A program made the position numbers and the translations under genes. This document shows positions 1-8,307 of a stretch of 45,275 nucleotides of DNA, in pieces (the first letter of the stretch is position 1; each line of letters begins with the position of its first letter). The DNA lies in assembly GCA_030377945.1 (NCBI GenBank), contig JAUCGD010000007.1:1-45275 (forward strand), given 5' to 3'. Below the pieces are notes generated by a model. That model searched no databases. It was not told where the DNA came from and saw only the letters and a list, made by a program, of their open reading frames with translations. Source of the DNA: Desulfobacterales bacterium HSG17. GTDB lineage: Bacteria > Desulfobacterota > Desulfobacteria > Desulfobacterales > Desulfococcaceae.

Positions 1-154
1 ACAGGATAGCTGTTTCTAAAATACTGATATTTTGTATGTTTTTAACAATTTTTATCCTTTGCGTCCCCAAATTATGCTAAAAATTAAAATCGATGCGAAA
101 TATTGGAGTTATCCTAAAATTTTTTTTTGTGATTCTCACCACATTTTTTAGTTT

Positions 155-927
155 ATGCGTAGGCTCTATACAGGAAAAGAACTTACCCGTGAAGAAAATC
201 AATATCTTTACGAATATGCTGAATCTGTTATTATAAAGGGGGTTCGTTCACAAGAACGGCTATTGGATGAAACCGCATTGTTTTTACACCGGGTTATTAA
301 AAATTTATCAACAGAAAGACAAAAAATAATCTGGAAACTTTATGATCCGCAATATTTGTTCAAGGATAAAAAAGTACTGGTTGTTGATGATGATTTGAGG
401 AATCTCTTTGCTCTTACCCGATTATTACAGGAACAGGAAATAGAAGTTTTTCGGGCAGAAGACGGGCAGAAAGCCCTGGATATTCTGAAAACGGAAACAG
501 GGATTCATCTGGTGTTAACAGATATTATGATGCCCGGAATGGATGGTTAGGGATTTGCTAATTATTAATCTACCCACGCCGCCTGGAGCTAAAGCTCCAG
601 GCTACAAGCTAAACCAGGCTAAAGCCTGCTGTTAAAGTCATATTTTGTTATTTATTCAGCACCCTTTAGGGTGGTTTTGCTTGTAGCTGGGGGATTTATT
701 CCCCAGCTTGATGCGGGTATTTTATTTATTAGGAGTTCCCTTACGAGTTCATCCGCAGAATCAGAAAACAGGAACAATTCAGAAAATTGCCGGTTATAGC
801 CCTGACAGCCAAGGCTATGAAAGAAGACAGGGCAAAATGTATAGCTGCCGGGGCCAGCGATTATATTGTCAAACCTATTGATGAAAAGCGGCTTTTTTCC
901 ATGATGCGTGTCTGGCTTTATAAATGA
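155..927 (+). pseudogene. 3' remnant of a giant hybrid histidine kinase, C-terminal receiver split by an insert
   Basis: The readable part starts at about 164 with YTGKELTREE, then an ESVIIKG and LLDETALFLHRV stretch, and then a receiver domain (VLVVDDD, LTDIMMPGMDG). This linker-plus-receiver order is what I know from the C-termini of very large HAMP/GAF hybrid kinases. The frame has a stop immediately upstream (149-151), so everything N-terminal is missing. Inside the receiver, right after MPGMDG, the frame ends at 548-550. It resumes at about 742 in another frame with [10 protein letters not shown], then [23 protein letters not shown] and MRVWLYK, stopping at 925-927. Removing 550-740 plus one TTA copy rejoins the two halves exactly. 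The ATG at 155 is therefore not a true start. Almost certainly non-functional as a kinase; expression of the stub is possible but unsupported. Confidence 0.88.
550..740. mobile_element. 191-bp MITE-like insertion with TTA duplication
   Basis: The insert is flanked by TTA at 547-549 and 741-743, and its removal restores a continuous receiver domain. The ends are imperfect inverted repeats: GGGATTTGCTAATTATTAA on the left, and GGGAACTCCTAATAAATAA as the reverse complement of the right end, both continuing into TACCC. It has no coding capacity. Inside are four hairpins with TAAA, TTTA or similar loops: 581-602 (arms GCCTGGAGC/GCTCCAGGC), 615-628 (CAGGC/GCCTG), 660-673 (CACCC/GGGTG) and 685-708 (AGCTGGGG/CCCCAGCT). 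This is the expected form of a non-autonomous element moved in trans. The transposase family is unknown to me. Confidence 0.8.
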
Positions 928-983
928 GAATGTTAACTCTGTCCTGCACAGCATAACCGGGTGTATGAGCAAAGGATAATAGA

Positions 984-2141
984 TTGAAACAAATACAAAC
1001 AGCAAAATCCAAAATATTAATAGTTGATGACAAACCGGAAAATATATATGCCTTGAAAAGCGTGCTTAAAGAAATTGATGCTGAATTTATAACCGCAGCC
1101 TGCGGCAATGAAGGATTAAAAGCTACTTTAAATCATGAATTTGTACTTATTATCCTGGATGTGCAGATGCCGGAAATGGATGGATATGAACTGGCTGAAT
1201 TGATCCGCAGTCAGAAACAAAGTGAAAAAATCCCGATAATCTTCATGTCTGCCGTATATTCAGACAATTATTACGTGTTTAAGGGCTATCAAACCGGGGC
1301 TGTTGATTTTCTCATCAAACCTGTTGATCCGCAAATTGTTGTAAATAAGGTAAAAGTCTTTATCGACCTGGATCAGCAGAAGCAGGCATTAAGCCTTTCA
1401 TTAAAAAAGCAGCAATTACTCAATAACTGCCTGGCTGAAACTGTTGCAGAGCTGGAAAACTCCAATAAAGAACTGGAACAATTTGCCTATGTAGCATCCC
1501 ATGATCTCCAGGAACCTTTACGGATGGTGAGCAGTTATGTAAAACTCATAAAGCGGCGTTACAAAGGAAAGCTGGATGCAGACGCAGACGAATTCATCGA
1601 ATTTGCCGAAGACGGCGCTCTCAGGATGCACACCCTGATTAATGATCTGCTGGCACTCTCCCGCGTGGGAACCAGGGAAAATGCTTTTGAACTTGTTGAT
1701 ACAGGGGAGATACTGGCACAAATTCTGACAAATCTTAGAGTGGCAATCAAAGAAAGCCGGGCAAAGGTGTCCCATGACGAGCTTCCCTTAGTCATGGCTG
1801 ACAGGTCCCGATTAAATCAGGTATTCCAAAATCTTATATCCAACTCTATAAAATTTAGAAAACAAGAGCCGCTCTTTATTCATATAAGTGCAGAGAAAAA
1901 GGAGGAAGATTGGCTCTTTTCTTTTCAGGACAACGGCATTGGCATTGCACCGGAGTTCTTTGACCGGATATTTGCCATTTTCCAGAGGCTCCACAAAAGA
2001 TCTGAATACCCTGGAACCGGCATCGGGCTTGCCATCTGCAAAAAGATTATTGAACGCCACCACGGAAGCATCTGGGTAGAATCCCAACCGGGCAAAGGAA
2101 CAACATTTTATTTTACAATACCTGATAGAAAGGATGAGTGA
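984..2141 (+). CDS. Response-regulator/histidine-kinase hybrid (REC-HisKA-HATPase), cytoplasmic
   Basis: A soluble kinase with an N-terminal receiver domain (residues about 9-125). It has the acidic pair in LIVDDKPEN, phospho-acceptor D59 in [11 protein letters not shown] and K112 in IKPVDP. A short coiled coil (about 117-165) leads to a phytochrome-type HisKA with H173 in ASHDLQEPLRM, then a HATPase with N-box NLISNSIKF, DNGIGIAPEF and GTGIGLAICKKI. There is no membrane segment. The start is a TTG with AAAGGA about 8 bases upstream; no ATG in frame fits better. The stop lies 3 bases before the downstream Rcp1-like regulator, so the two are co-transcribed and probably form a phosphotransfer pair. 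The kinase core is nearly a copy of those in the kinases at 3380 and 4906. Confidence 0.93.
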   Translation: MKQIQTAKSKILIVDDKPENIYALKSVLKEIDAEFITAACGNEGLKATLNHEFVLIILDVQMPEMDGYELAELIRSQKQSEKIPIIFMSAVYSDNYYVFKGYQTGAVDFLIKPVDPQIVVNKVKVFIDLDQQKQALSLSLKKQQLLNNCLAETVAELENSNKELEQFAYVASHDLQEPLRMVSSYVKLIKRRYKGKLDADADEFIEFAEDGALRMHTLINDLLALSRVGTRENAFELVDTGEILAQILTNLRVAIKESRAKVSHDELPLVMADRSRLNQVFQNLISNSIKFRKQEPLFIHISAEKKEEDWLFSFQDNGIGIAPEFFDRIFAIFQRLHKRSEYPGTGIGLAICKKIIERHHGSIWVESQPGKGTTFYFTIPDRKDE

Positions 2142-2144
2142 TTA

Positions 2145-2588
2145 ATGAAAAAAGAAAATCAATCAATTAATATCCTGCTTGTGGAAGATAATCCAGGTGA
2201 TATTCGTCTGACACAGGAAGCACTGAAAGAAGGAAAAATTCTCAATACCCTGCATGTGGCAGAGGATGGCGTGAAAGCAATGGCTTTTCTTCTCCGTGAA
2301 GGGCAATACAGCAATGCAGTACGTCCTGATCTTATTTTGCTGGATTTGAATCTTCCCAGGAAAGACGGACGGGAAGTTTTAGCAGAAATCAAGAACCATG
2401 AAGAACTTAAACGAATTCCAGTGGTGGTGCTGACAACATCCCAGTCAGAAGAAGATATTTTGAATACCTATAATCTTCATGCCAACTGCTATATATCCAA
2501 GCCTGTTGACCTGGATTCTTTTCTCAATGTAATTCAATCTATTGAAAATTTCTGGCTGAAAATTGTAAAACTGCCGCCAGTAAAATAA
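2145..2588 (+). CDS. Rcp1-like single-domain response regulator
   Basis: A stand-alone receiver of 147 residues. Its features are LLVEDNPGD with acidic residues E14 and D15, phospho-acceptor D67 in [21 protein letters not shown] with the switch threonine, and YISKPVDL with the conserved lysine. The LNLPRKDG loop and the extended C-terminus ending IENFWL are typical of the Rcp1 family, the usual partners of phytochrome-type kinases with a DLQEPLRM H-box. It follows such a kinase by 3 bases, which supports a cognate pair. There is no DNA-binding or enzymatic output domain, so it most likely acts by protein contact or as a phosphate relay. No clear hairpin terminator follows it. Confidence 0.93.
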   Translation: MKKENQSINILLVEDNPGDIRLTQEALKEGKILNTLHVAEDGVKAMAFLLREGQYSNAVRPDLILLDLNLPRKDGREVLAEIKNHEELKRIPVVVLTTSQSEEDILNTYNLHANCYISKPVDLDSFLNVIQSIENFWLKIVKLPPVK

Positions 2589-2635
2589 GTATTCAATATC
2601 CAAGCTTGGGAACCAGTGAAGAATTGAAAAATATT

Positions 2636-2644
2636 TGATATAAT
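2636..2644 (+). promoter_or_regulatory. Candidate extended -10 promoter
   Basis: TGATATAAT is a perfect extended -10 (TGn plus TATAAT) 29 bases before the start at 2673. The gene also has a good AAGGAG ribosome site. No convincing -35 hexamer is seen at 16-18 bases spacing, so this is a sequence-only prediction for the solute-binding-protein/kinase unit. Confidence 0.4.
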
Positions 2645-2672
2645 TATAAACACATACAAAAGGAGATATATT

Positions 2673-3377
2673 ATGAAACATATTGTTTTTATCATACTTA
2701 GCATCCTGGCGGCAGTTCAACCGGTTCAGGCTGGGGAAAAACTGGTATTTTCAGGGCTTCAGAATTCAAAACTTGGCCTGATGGTAGAGGAGGTACTGCA
2801 AAAAGCCTATAAGCATATCGGGATTGAGGCAAAAATCAAATGGCTGCCCGGAGCAAGGGCGCTTCAAATGGCAAATAATGGCGAAGTTGACGGGGCACAA
2901 CTGAGAGTTGCCAGTATTAAAAAAAAATATACTAATCTGATTATGATCCCCATACCTGTTTATGAAACGGAAATCGTTGTGTTTACCAGGAATATGGATT
3001 TTCCTGTCAAGGGGTGGGACAGCCTTAAACCTTACAAAATGGGAGTTCCGGGTGGCTATACCGCTATCCTGGATAATGTCAGGGATTTTAATTGCTGGAC
3101 AGTCAACTATGTGCAGATTTTCAAGATGCTGGATACAAACCGCGTTGACATAGGCATATTAGATAGATTTAACGGCCTTATAACCATAAAAAAGCTCGGA
3201 ATCAAGGATATCAAAATCCTGAACCCTCCGTTGTCAAATATTCAATTTTATAATTTTTTACATAAAAAACACAAAGATATTGTACCGGAAATCACTGCTG
3301 TCTTACAGGATATGAGAGATAAAGGAAAAATTAGTGAAATATGGGAAAAATTTGAATCAAAATTTACAAAGGAATAA
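2673..3377 (+). CDS. Periplasmic solute-binding protein, family 3-like
   Basis: A secreted protein of 234 residues with a clear Sec signal peptide (hydrophobic MKHIVFIILSILAAVQ, probable cleavage after PVQA). The mature part has the two-lobed layout of family 3 solute-binding proteins: VLQKAYKHIGIEAKIKWLPGARALQMANNGEVDGAQLR early, a domain-crossover region near YKMGVPGG, and a C-terminal ITAVLQDMRDKGKISEIWEKF typical of this fold. No ABC permease or ATPase genes are nearby. The next gene, 2 bases on, is a membrane histidine kinase with a periplasmic loop. It may therefore act as a ligand-binding co-sensor for that kinase rather than as a transporter part; this is inference from position. The ligand cannot be read from the sequence. 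An AAGGAG ribosome site supports the start. Confidence 0.85.
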   Translation: MKHIVFIILSILAAVQPVQAGEKLVFSGLQNSKLGLMVEEVLQKAYKHIGIEAKIKWLPGARALQMANNGEVDGAQLRVASIKKKYTNLIMIPIPVYETEIVVFTRNMDFPVKGWDSLKPYKMGVPGGYTAILDNVRDFNCWTVNYVQIFKMLDTNRVDIGILDRFNGLITIKKLGIKDIKILNPPLSNIQFYNFLHKKHKDIVPEITAVLQDMRDKGKISEIWEKFESKFTKE

Positions 3378-3379
3378 TA

Positions 3380-4909
3380 ATGACTCAAATGTCTCCTGGC
3401 ATCAGACAATCTATTGCAGGCCAGCTTTTGAAAATCATTTTCGGGTTATACTTCATCCTTGCTGTTATTGTCACCGGAATACAGCTTACCGCAGAATATT
3501 ATCATACAAAGGATTCTATTTTAAAAGAGATCCAAAAACTGCCTGTAACATTTGGTCCGGGCATATCAGCATCTCTCTGGAGCTATAATGATGAGCTGCT
3601 TCATTCAATTCTCATGGGAATGAACGAAATTCATATTGTTGCAGGGATAAAAACCAGGGATGGCCAAGGAAAAGATATAATCTCGGTCGGTTCTGCTCCG
3701 GATGCTAACGGGAATATAATCAAGTTTGATAAAAATGGAGAACCAGTATTGGGAAATAAAAAGGAGATTGGTTTTTCAAAATTGTTCGGACACGAATTTT
3801 CCATCATATACACCGATTTTGACGGAATTGTTCATGAAATCGGGAAAGGTGAAATCTATTCTGACACAGGGGTAATTATAGACAGGGTAAAATACGGGTT
3901 TTATCTGATTCTGATTAATTCGGTTATTAAAACCCTGGGACTCTGGTTCATATTCTTGTTTTTTGTTCGCAGGCTCCTGGGAAAACCTCTTGAACAATTG
4001 ACCGGCGCAGTTGAACAGGTGAGTCTTGCAAATCTTGAGAATCATAAAATCAATGTCCATATTCCCGGAAATAATGAACTTAAAGTGCTCAGAAATGTTT
4101 TTAATGCAATGATGAATAAATTAAATCATCAGTTTTTGGACATACAAAAAAACCGTGACAAGCTGGAACACCTGGTGGAAGAACGTACTGCCGAACTGCA
4201 AAAAACCGCTGAAAATTTGAAACGCAGCAACAAGGACCTGGATCAGTTTGCAAATGTTGTGTCCCATGATCTCCAGGAACCCTTAAGGATGGTGTCAAAC
4301 TATGTGCAGCTCCTGGAGCGCCGTTACAAGGGGAAACTGGATGCTGATGCTGATGATTTCATAAATTTTGCTGTTGATGGAGCCAGTCGCATGCAGAATA
4401 TGATTCAGGACCTGCTGAAATTTTCCCGGGTAGGCACACGCGGAAAAGAATTCAAACCGGCAGACTGCAATGAAATCCTGGGACATGCGCTCATAAATCT
4501 GAAAATGGCCATAGAAGAGAGCGGGGCAGCAGTGAACCACACCTCCCTGCCTGTGGTGATGGGAGATGAATCACAATTGATCCGGTTATTTCAGAACCTG
4601 ATCGGCAATGCCATTAAATTCCACAGCAATGAACTGCCAAAGGTGAATATCAAGGCAGAACTCAAAGGCAGTGAATGGCTCTTTTTTGTCAGTGATAACG
4701 GTATTGGCATTGATCCTGAGTATGCAGAACATATTTTCGCCATGTTCCGGCGCCTGCATAATAAGGGAGACTATCCGGGATCCGGTATCGGGCTTGCTGT
4801 GTGTAAAAAGATCGTGGAGCGCCACGGGGGAAGCATCCGGGTGGAATCCCGGCAGGGCAAAGGAGCAATGTTTTATTTTACAATACCGGTCAGAAAAGGA
4901 ATAGCATGA
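3380..4909 (+). CDS. Membrane sensor histidine kinase (periplasmic loop-HAMP-HisKA-HATPase)
   Basis: A 509-residue kinase. TM1 is around residues 14-37 (IIFGLYFILAVIVTG), followed by a periplasmic sensor of about 140 residues that I do not recognise. TM2 is around 178-197 (INSVIKTLGLWFIFLFFV), then comes a HAMP (LLGKPLEQLTGAVEQV onward) and a coiled coil ending VEERTAELQKTAENL. H296 lies in VSHDLQEPLRM. The ATPase has NLIGNAIKFH, DNGIGIDPEY and GSGIGLAVCKKI. It starts 2 bases after the solute-binding protein and overlaps the next kinase gene by four bases (ATGA). No receiver is attached, so the phosphate must go to a separate regulator, perhaps the Rcp1-like protein at 2145 (inference). The kinase core is a close paralogue of its two neighbours. 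Confidence 0.92.
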   Translation: MTQMSPGIRQSIAGQLLKIIFGLYFILAVIVTGIQLTAEYYHTKDSILKEIQKLPVTFGPGISASLWSYNDELLHSILMGMNEIHIVAGIKTRDGQGKDIISVGSAPDANGNIIKFDKNGEPVLGNKKEIGFSKLFGHEFSIIYTDFDGIVHEIGKGEIYSDTGVIIDRVKYGFYLILINSVIKTLGLWFIFLFFVRRLLGKPLEQLTGAVEQVSLANLENHKINVHIPGNNELKVLRNVFNAMMNKLNHQFLDIQKNRDKLEHLVEERTAELQKTAENLKRSNKDLDQFANVVSHDLQEPLRMVSNYVQLLERRYKGKLDADADDFINFAVDGASRMQNMIQDLLKFSRVGTRGKEFKPADCNEILGHALINLKMAIEESGAAVNHTSLPVVMGDESQLIRLFQNLIGNAIKFHSNELPKVNIKAELKGSEWLFFVSDNGIGIDPEYAEHIFAMFRRLHNKGDYPGSGIGLAVCKKIVERHGGSIRVESRQGKGAMFYFTIPVRKGIA

Positions 4910-6909
4910 TGCTTTACACCCATGAAACCCTGGTAAAAAGAAAGCATATCTTTAATACGGTTATTTGTACATTATCTGTTTTTTTCTTTTTTTTTATAAT
5001 TGCTGCCGGATATTTTATATACCGGCAGGGTTTGCAGCAAAAGGAAGAACAGGTAAATCTCCTGGGGGGCCAGTTAAAGGAAATGACAAGCACCTTTCTG
5101 GAACAGTATATATCCTTATTTGAAATGATATCGGAAATAGAGGCGGTGAAACAAAAAAAGACAGGGAAACTAAATAAACTCTTTAAGCGGTTAAATCAAC
5201 GATTCAGTGAATTTGAAAATATAGCAGGAGTGGATGAAAAGGGCTTCTTTTTCGCATCAGGACAACCATTTGATCTTTCTGAACCACCAGATGTTTCCCA
5301 TCTGCCGTTTTTCCAAAAAGCTGAAAAAAGCGCTATTGCATTTGTCATTATGCCTCCCCATGTCGGTCCTGTAAGTCATGAGGATGTAACAGGCGTTGCT
5401 GTCAGGCTGGAACATGAAAACCATTGTTTTGGCGGTCTGCTGGGAGCGTCAATTAAATTGTCATATTTAACGGAAAAATGGGCAAAGCAGGCTGAGAAAA
5501 ACAATGTCAGGCTATTTGCTTATAAGGAAAACAGGGATATATTTTTTTCCAAAGGTATGAAAAAAGCAGAATATGATAAGTTTTTTTCAGGTTCTAGCAT
5601 AAATGGGATATATGAAATCAATAAGAAAGAGTATCTGTATAAAACAATACACCTTGGAGAGTTAGCTTCTGACGTGGTCCTGGTTTACGAATATCATTTT
5701 TCACTCATAAGCGCATTTGTTTCACATCCTCATTATTTCATTATTACAACTATCTTTGCACTTTTCATAGCTATACTGTTTTTTATACATAAAAGGGAAT
5801 CTGCATGGCTTGAATTATTGATAAAGAGTGAAGAAAAATTCAGGCGTTTTTTTGAGAATGAGCCGGATTATTGTTACATGATTTCCCCAGAAAGAACTAT
5901 AACGGATATTAACAAAAGTGCATTGAATATCCTTGGATACACTAAAGAAGAAATTATTGGAAAGCCCCTCATAACCACAGTTTATGCACCGTCTTCACAG
6001 GAACAAGCCAGGGATATGTTAAAAAAATTCAAAGAAAAGGGAGAACTGGTAAACGAAGAGTTGGACATAATCACGAACAAAGGAAAGGTAAGATCTGTTT
6101 TACTGAGCGCTGTTGCAGTAAAAGACCACAAAGGCAATATCCTCAACTCTGTTTCTGTACAAAAAGATATTACAAAGCAAAAGAATGCTGAGGAAAATCT
6201 GAAAAAAGTATTAGAGGAACTGAAACGATCCAATAAAGAACTGAAGCAATTTGCCTACGTGGCATCACATGACTTACAGGAACCATTAAGAATGGTGGCA
6301 AGCTATGTAAAGCTTATAGAAATGCGTTACAAGGGAAAGCTGGATGCTGATGCTGATGAATTTATCGGCTTTGCAGCCGAGGGCGCTGCCAGGATGCATT
6401 CCCTGATCAATGACCTGCTGGCATTCTCCCGCGTGGGAACCTGTGCCAAACCTTTTGAACCTGTCGAAACAGAGAATATCCTGGCACAGACTCTGACTGA
6501 TCTCTGTGTGGAGATCAGAGAAAGCGGGGCACTAGTGTCCCATGATGCGCTTCCGTCAGTCATGGCCGACAGAATCCAGTTGGCCCAGGTATTTCAGAAC
6601 CTTGTATCCAACGCCATAAAATTCAGAAGCAAAGACTCGCCCCGCATCCATATAAGCACGGAGAAAAAGGAGGGAGAATGGCTCTTTTCTTTTCAGGACA
6701 ACGGCATTGGCATTGCTCCTGAATATCATGACCGGATATTTGTTATTTTCCAGAGACTTCATCTCAGGGACGAATACCCTGGAACCGGTATCGGGCTTGC
6801 CATCTGCAAGAAAATTATTGAACGCCACCACGGGCACATCAGTGTTGAGTCCCAACAGGGCAAAGGAACAACATTTTATTTTACAATACCAGATAAAAAG
6901 GAAAACTGA
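4906..6909 (+). CDS. Membrane sensor histidine kinase (Cache-like loop-PAS-HisKA-HATPase)
   Basis: A 667-residue kinase whose ATG overlaps the upstream stop (ATGA). TM1 is about residues 16-37, followed by a 230-residue periplasmic region of double-Cache size; its FENIAGVDEKGFFFASG stretch resembles a Cache strand pattern. TM2 is about 272-293 (YFIITTIFALFIAILFFI). A PAS domain spans about 305-425 (EEKFRRFFENEPDYCYMISPERTITDINKSA to the PAC end VSVQKDITKQK). H455 lies in ASHDLQEPLRM, and the ATPase has NLVSNAIKFR, DNGIGIAPEY and GTGIGLAICKKI. Nucleotide identity with the 984 gene runs to the last codons (both share GGGCAAAGGAACAACATTTT near the end), which points to recent duplication. It is followed at 4 bases by a broken receiver-kinase gene. 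Confidence 0.92.
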   Translation: MMLYTHETLVKRKHIFNTVICTLSVFFFFFIIAAGYFIYRQGLQQKEEQVNLLGGQLKEMTSTFLEQYISLFEMISEIEAVKQKKTGKLNKLFKRLNQRFSEFENIAGVDEKGFFFASGQPFDLSEPPDVSHLPFFQKAEKSAIAFVIMPPHVGPVSHEDVTGVAVRLEHENHCFGGLLGASIKLSYLTEKWAKQAEKNNVRLFAYKENRDIFFSKGMKKAEYDKFFSGSSINGIYEINKKEYLYKTIHLGELASDVVLVYEYHFSLISAFVSHPHYFIITTIFALFIAILFFIHKRESAWLELLIKSEEKFRRFFENEPDYCYMISPERTITDINKSALNILGYTKEEIIGKPLITTVYAPSSQEQARDMLKKFKEKGELVNEELDIITNKGKVRSVLLSAVAVKDHKGNILNSVSVQKDITKQKNAEENLKKVLEELKRSNKELKQFAYVASHDLQEPLRMVASYVKLIEMRYKGKLDADADEFIGFAAEGAARMHSLINDLLAFSRVGTCAKPFEPVETENILAQTLTDLCVEIRESGALVSHDALPSVMADRIQLAQVFQNLVSNAIKFRSKDSPRIHISTEKKEGEWLFSFQDNGIGIAPEYHDRIFVIFQRLHLRDEYPGTGIGLAICKKIIERHHGHISVESQQGKGTTFYFTIPDKKEN

Positions 6910-6912
6910 TTT

Positions 6913-8307
6913 ATGAAAAAAGAAACTCAATCAATTCATATACTGCTAGTGGAAGACAATCCCGGGGATGCAAGACTTATAAAAGAATTGCTGTCCGATG
7001 CAAAAGGGTTAGCTTTTGACATAAAGACTGCCCAAAGACTCTCGGAAGGACTTGATGCCTTGTCTTCAGATGAATTTGAGGTAATCCTGCTGGATCTGTC
7101 TCTTCCGGACAGTTCTGGGCTTGAGCTTGACTCCCTGCAACAAATAATCTTTGCCGCACCCCATGTGGCTGTCATTGTTCTGACAGGGCTTGATGATGAT
7201 GAGCTTGCTGTAAAAGCAGTAAGGAAAGGAGCCCAGGATTACCTGGCAAAAGATCGAATTACAACAGATTTATTATCAAGATCAATACGTTACGGTATTG
7301 AACGAAAACGAACGGCAATGGAATTAGAGCATGCCAAAGAAACTGCTGAAGCTGCCAGCCAGGCCAAAAGTGAATTTCTTTCTATCATAAGCCATGAACT
7401 GCGTACCCCGCTTAACCCGATTTTAGGATTTGCCCGATTGCTTAAGGAAGATCGGGGATTTACAGAAGAACAGAATGAGTTCCTTGATATTATAACTAAA
7501 AACGGGGAGCATTTATTGATGATTACCAATGATCTTATTGACCTCTCCAGGATTGAGGCTGGAAAATTGGGTTAAAACCGGTTGAGTTAGATTTTTCCAA
7601 GTTCCTGGAAACATTAGTGAACATGATGCAGCCCCGCGCCCTTCGGACAGGGAGTCCGGTTCTTTTTACTAAAACAGATTTTTTGATTTGCACCAATTCT
7701 AACAAAGTCAGGATTGACAAGCCATCAAAATTTTGGTGCATTTCAATTATCTATGATTTTAGCAAACCACCGGACTTCCTGTCGGAAAGGCCTGACCTTT
7801 CATATTGATTTTGCAACTGATTTGCCGATGTATGTGTATATAGATGCAAAAAGGCTCCGCCAAATCCTGATAAATATCCTGGGCAATGGAATCAATTTTA
7901 CTAAAACAGGAGAGGTAATATTTAAGGTTATATATTCTAAATCCTGTAACCAGGATATGCATCATCAAGGCCCTGATGCACAAACAGCACCACGGCTCCG
8001 GTTTCAGGTGGAGGATACGGGACTTGGTATTCCGCCGGATCATTTAAAAGACATTTTTTCATCATTTCACCAGGTGGAATCTTCTTTGAATCACACAAAA
8101 GGAACCGGTCTGGGGCTGGCAATCAGCCAGAGGCTGGCCAGGATGATGGGCAGTGAAATTTACATAACAAGCACGGTCGGCCAGGGCAGCAGGTTTTGGT
8201 TTGATATAGATTTGTACAAAAAGGAGGCATCATGCCAAATGCTGTATAAACAAAAGTCTGTGGACCTGGATGCCTATTCATATAAGCCTCTGAACAACCT
8301 CCAGTAA
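6913..8307 (+). pseudogene. Receiver-histidine kinase hybrid broken by a frameshift and a short insertion
   Basis: An intact receiver ([10 protein letters not shown]61 in [11 protein letters not shown]) and a HisKA with H161 in [14 protein letters not shown] read normally to IEAGKLG. A one-base shift near 7567-7572 then gives a stop at 7573-7575. The next frame continues the family sequence ([19 protein letters not shown]) until about 7640. There a 146-bp inverted-repeat element breaks it, and reading resumes in a third frame at about 7783 (RKGLTFHIDFATDLP) through the ATPase domain ([26 protein letters not shown]) to the stop at 8305-8307. The N-box reads LGNGINFT rather than the usual GNAIKFT, which fits relaxed selection. 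The 3' end overlaps the convergent cheA by 30 bases. Two independent lesions make a sequencing error unlikely as the only cause. Confidence 0.88.
7642..7787. mobile_element. 146-bp inverted-repeat (MITE-like) insertion in a kinase gene
   Basis: The left end TTCGGACAGGGAGTCCGG (7642-7659) and the right end CCGGACTTCCTGTCGGAA (7770-7787) are inverted repeats with 16 of 18 matches. Weaker pairing extends inward (CTAAAA and AGAT blocks). The element sits exactly where the kinase sequence is interrupted between VNMM and RKGLTFHIDF. It has no coding capacity. A target duplication is not obvious. Its ends differ from those of the element at 550-740, so it is a different family. Confidence 0.68.

Noticed and set aside
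55..110. Possible shared sequence (ATCCTTTGC) between the left edge and the complement of the right edge of the window
   Set aside because: Only about nine bases match clearly; this is expected by chance in AT-rich DNA.
652..1108. Minus-strand open frames of 117 and 77 codons across the MITE and kinase start
   Set aside because: They are antisense to the receiver remnant and the 984 kinase, have no ribosome site and no recognisable domain.
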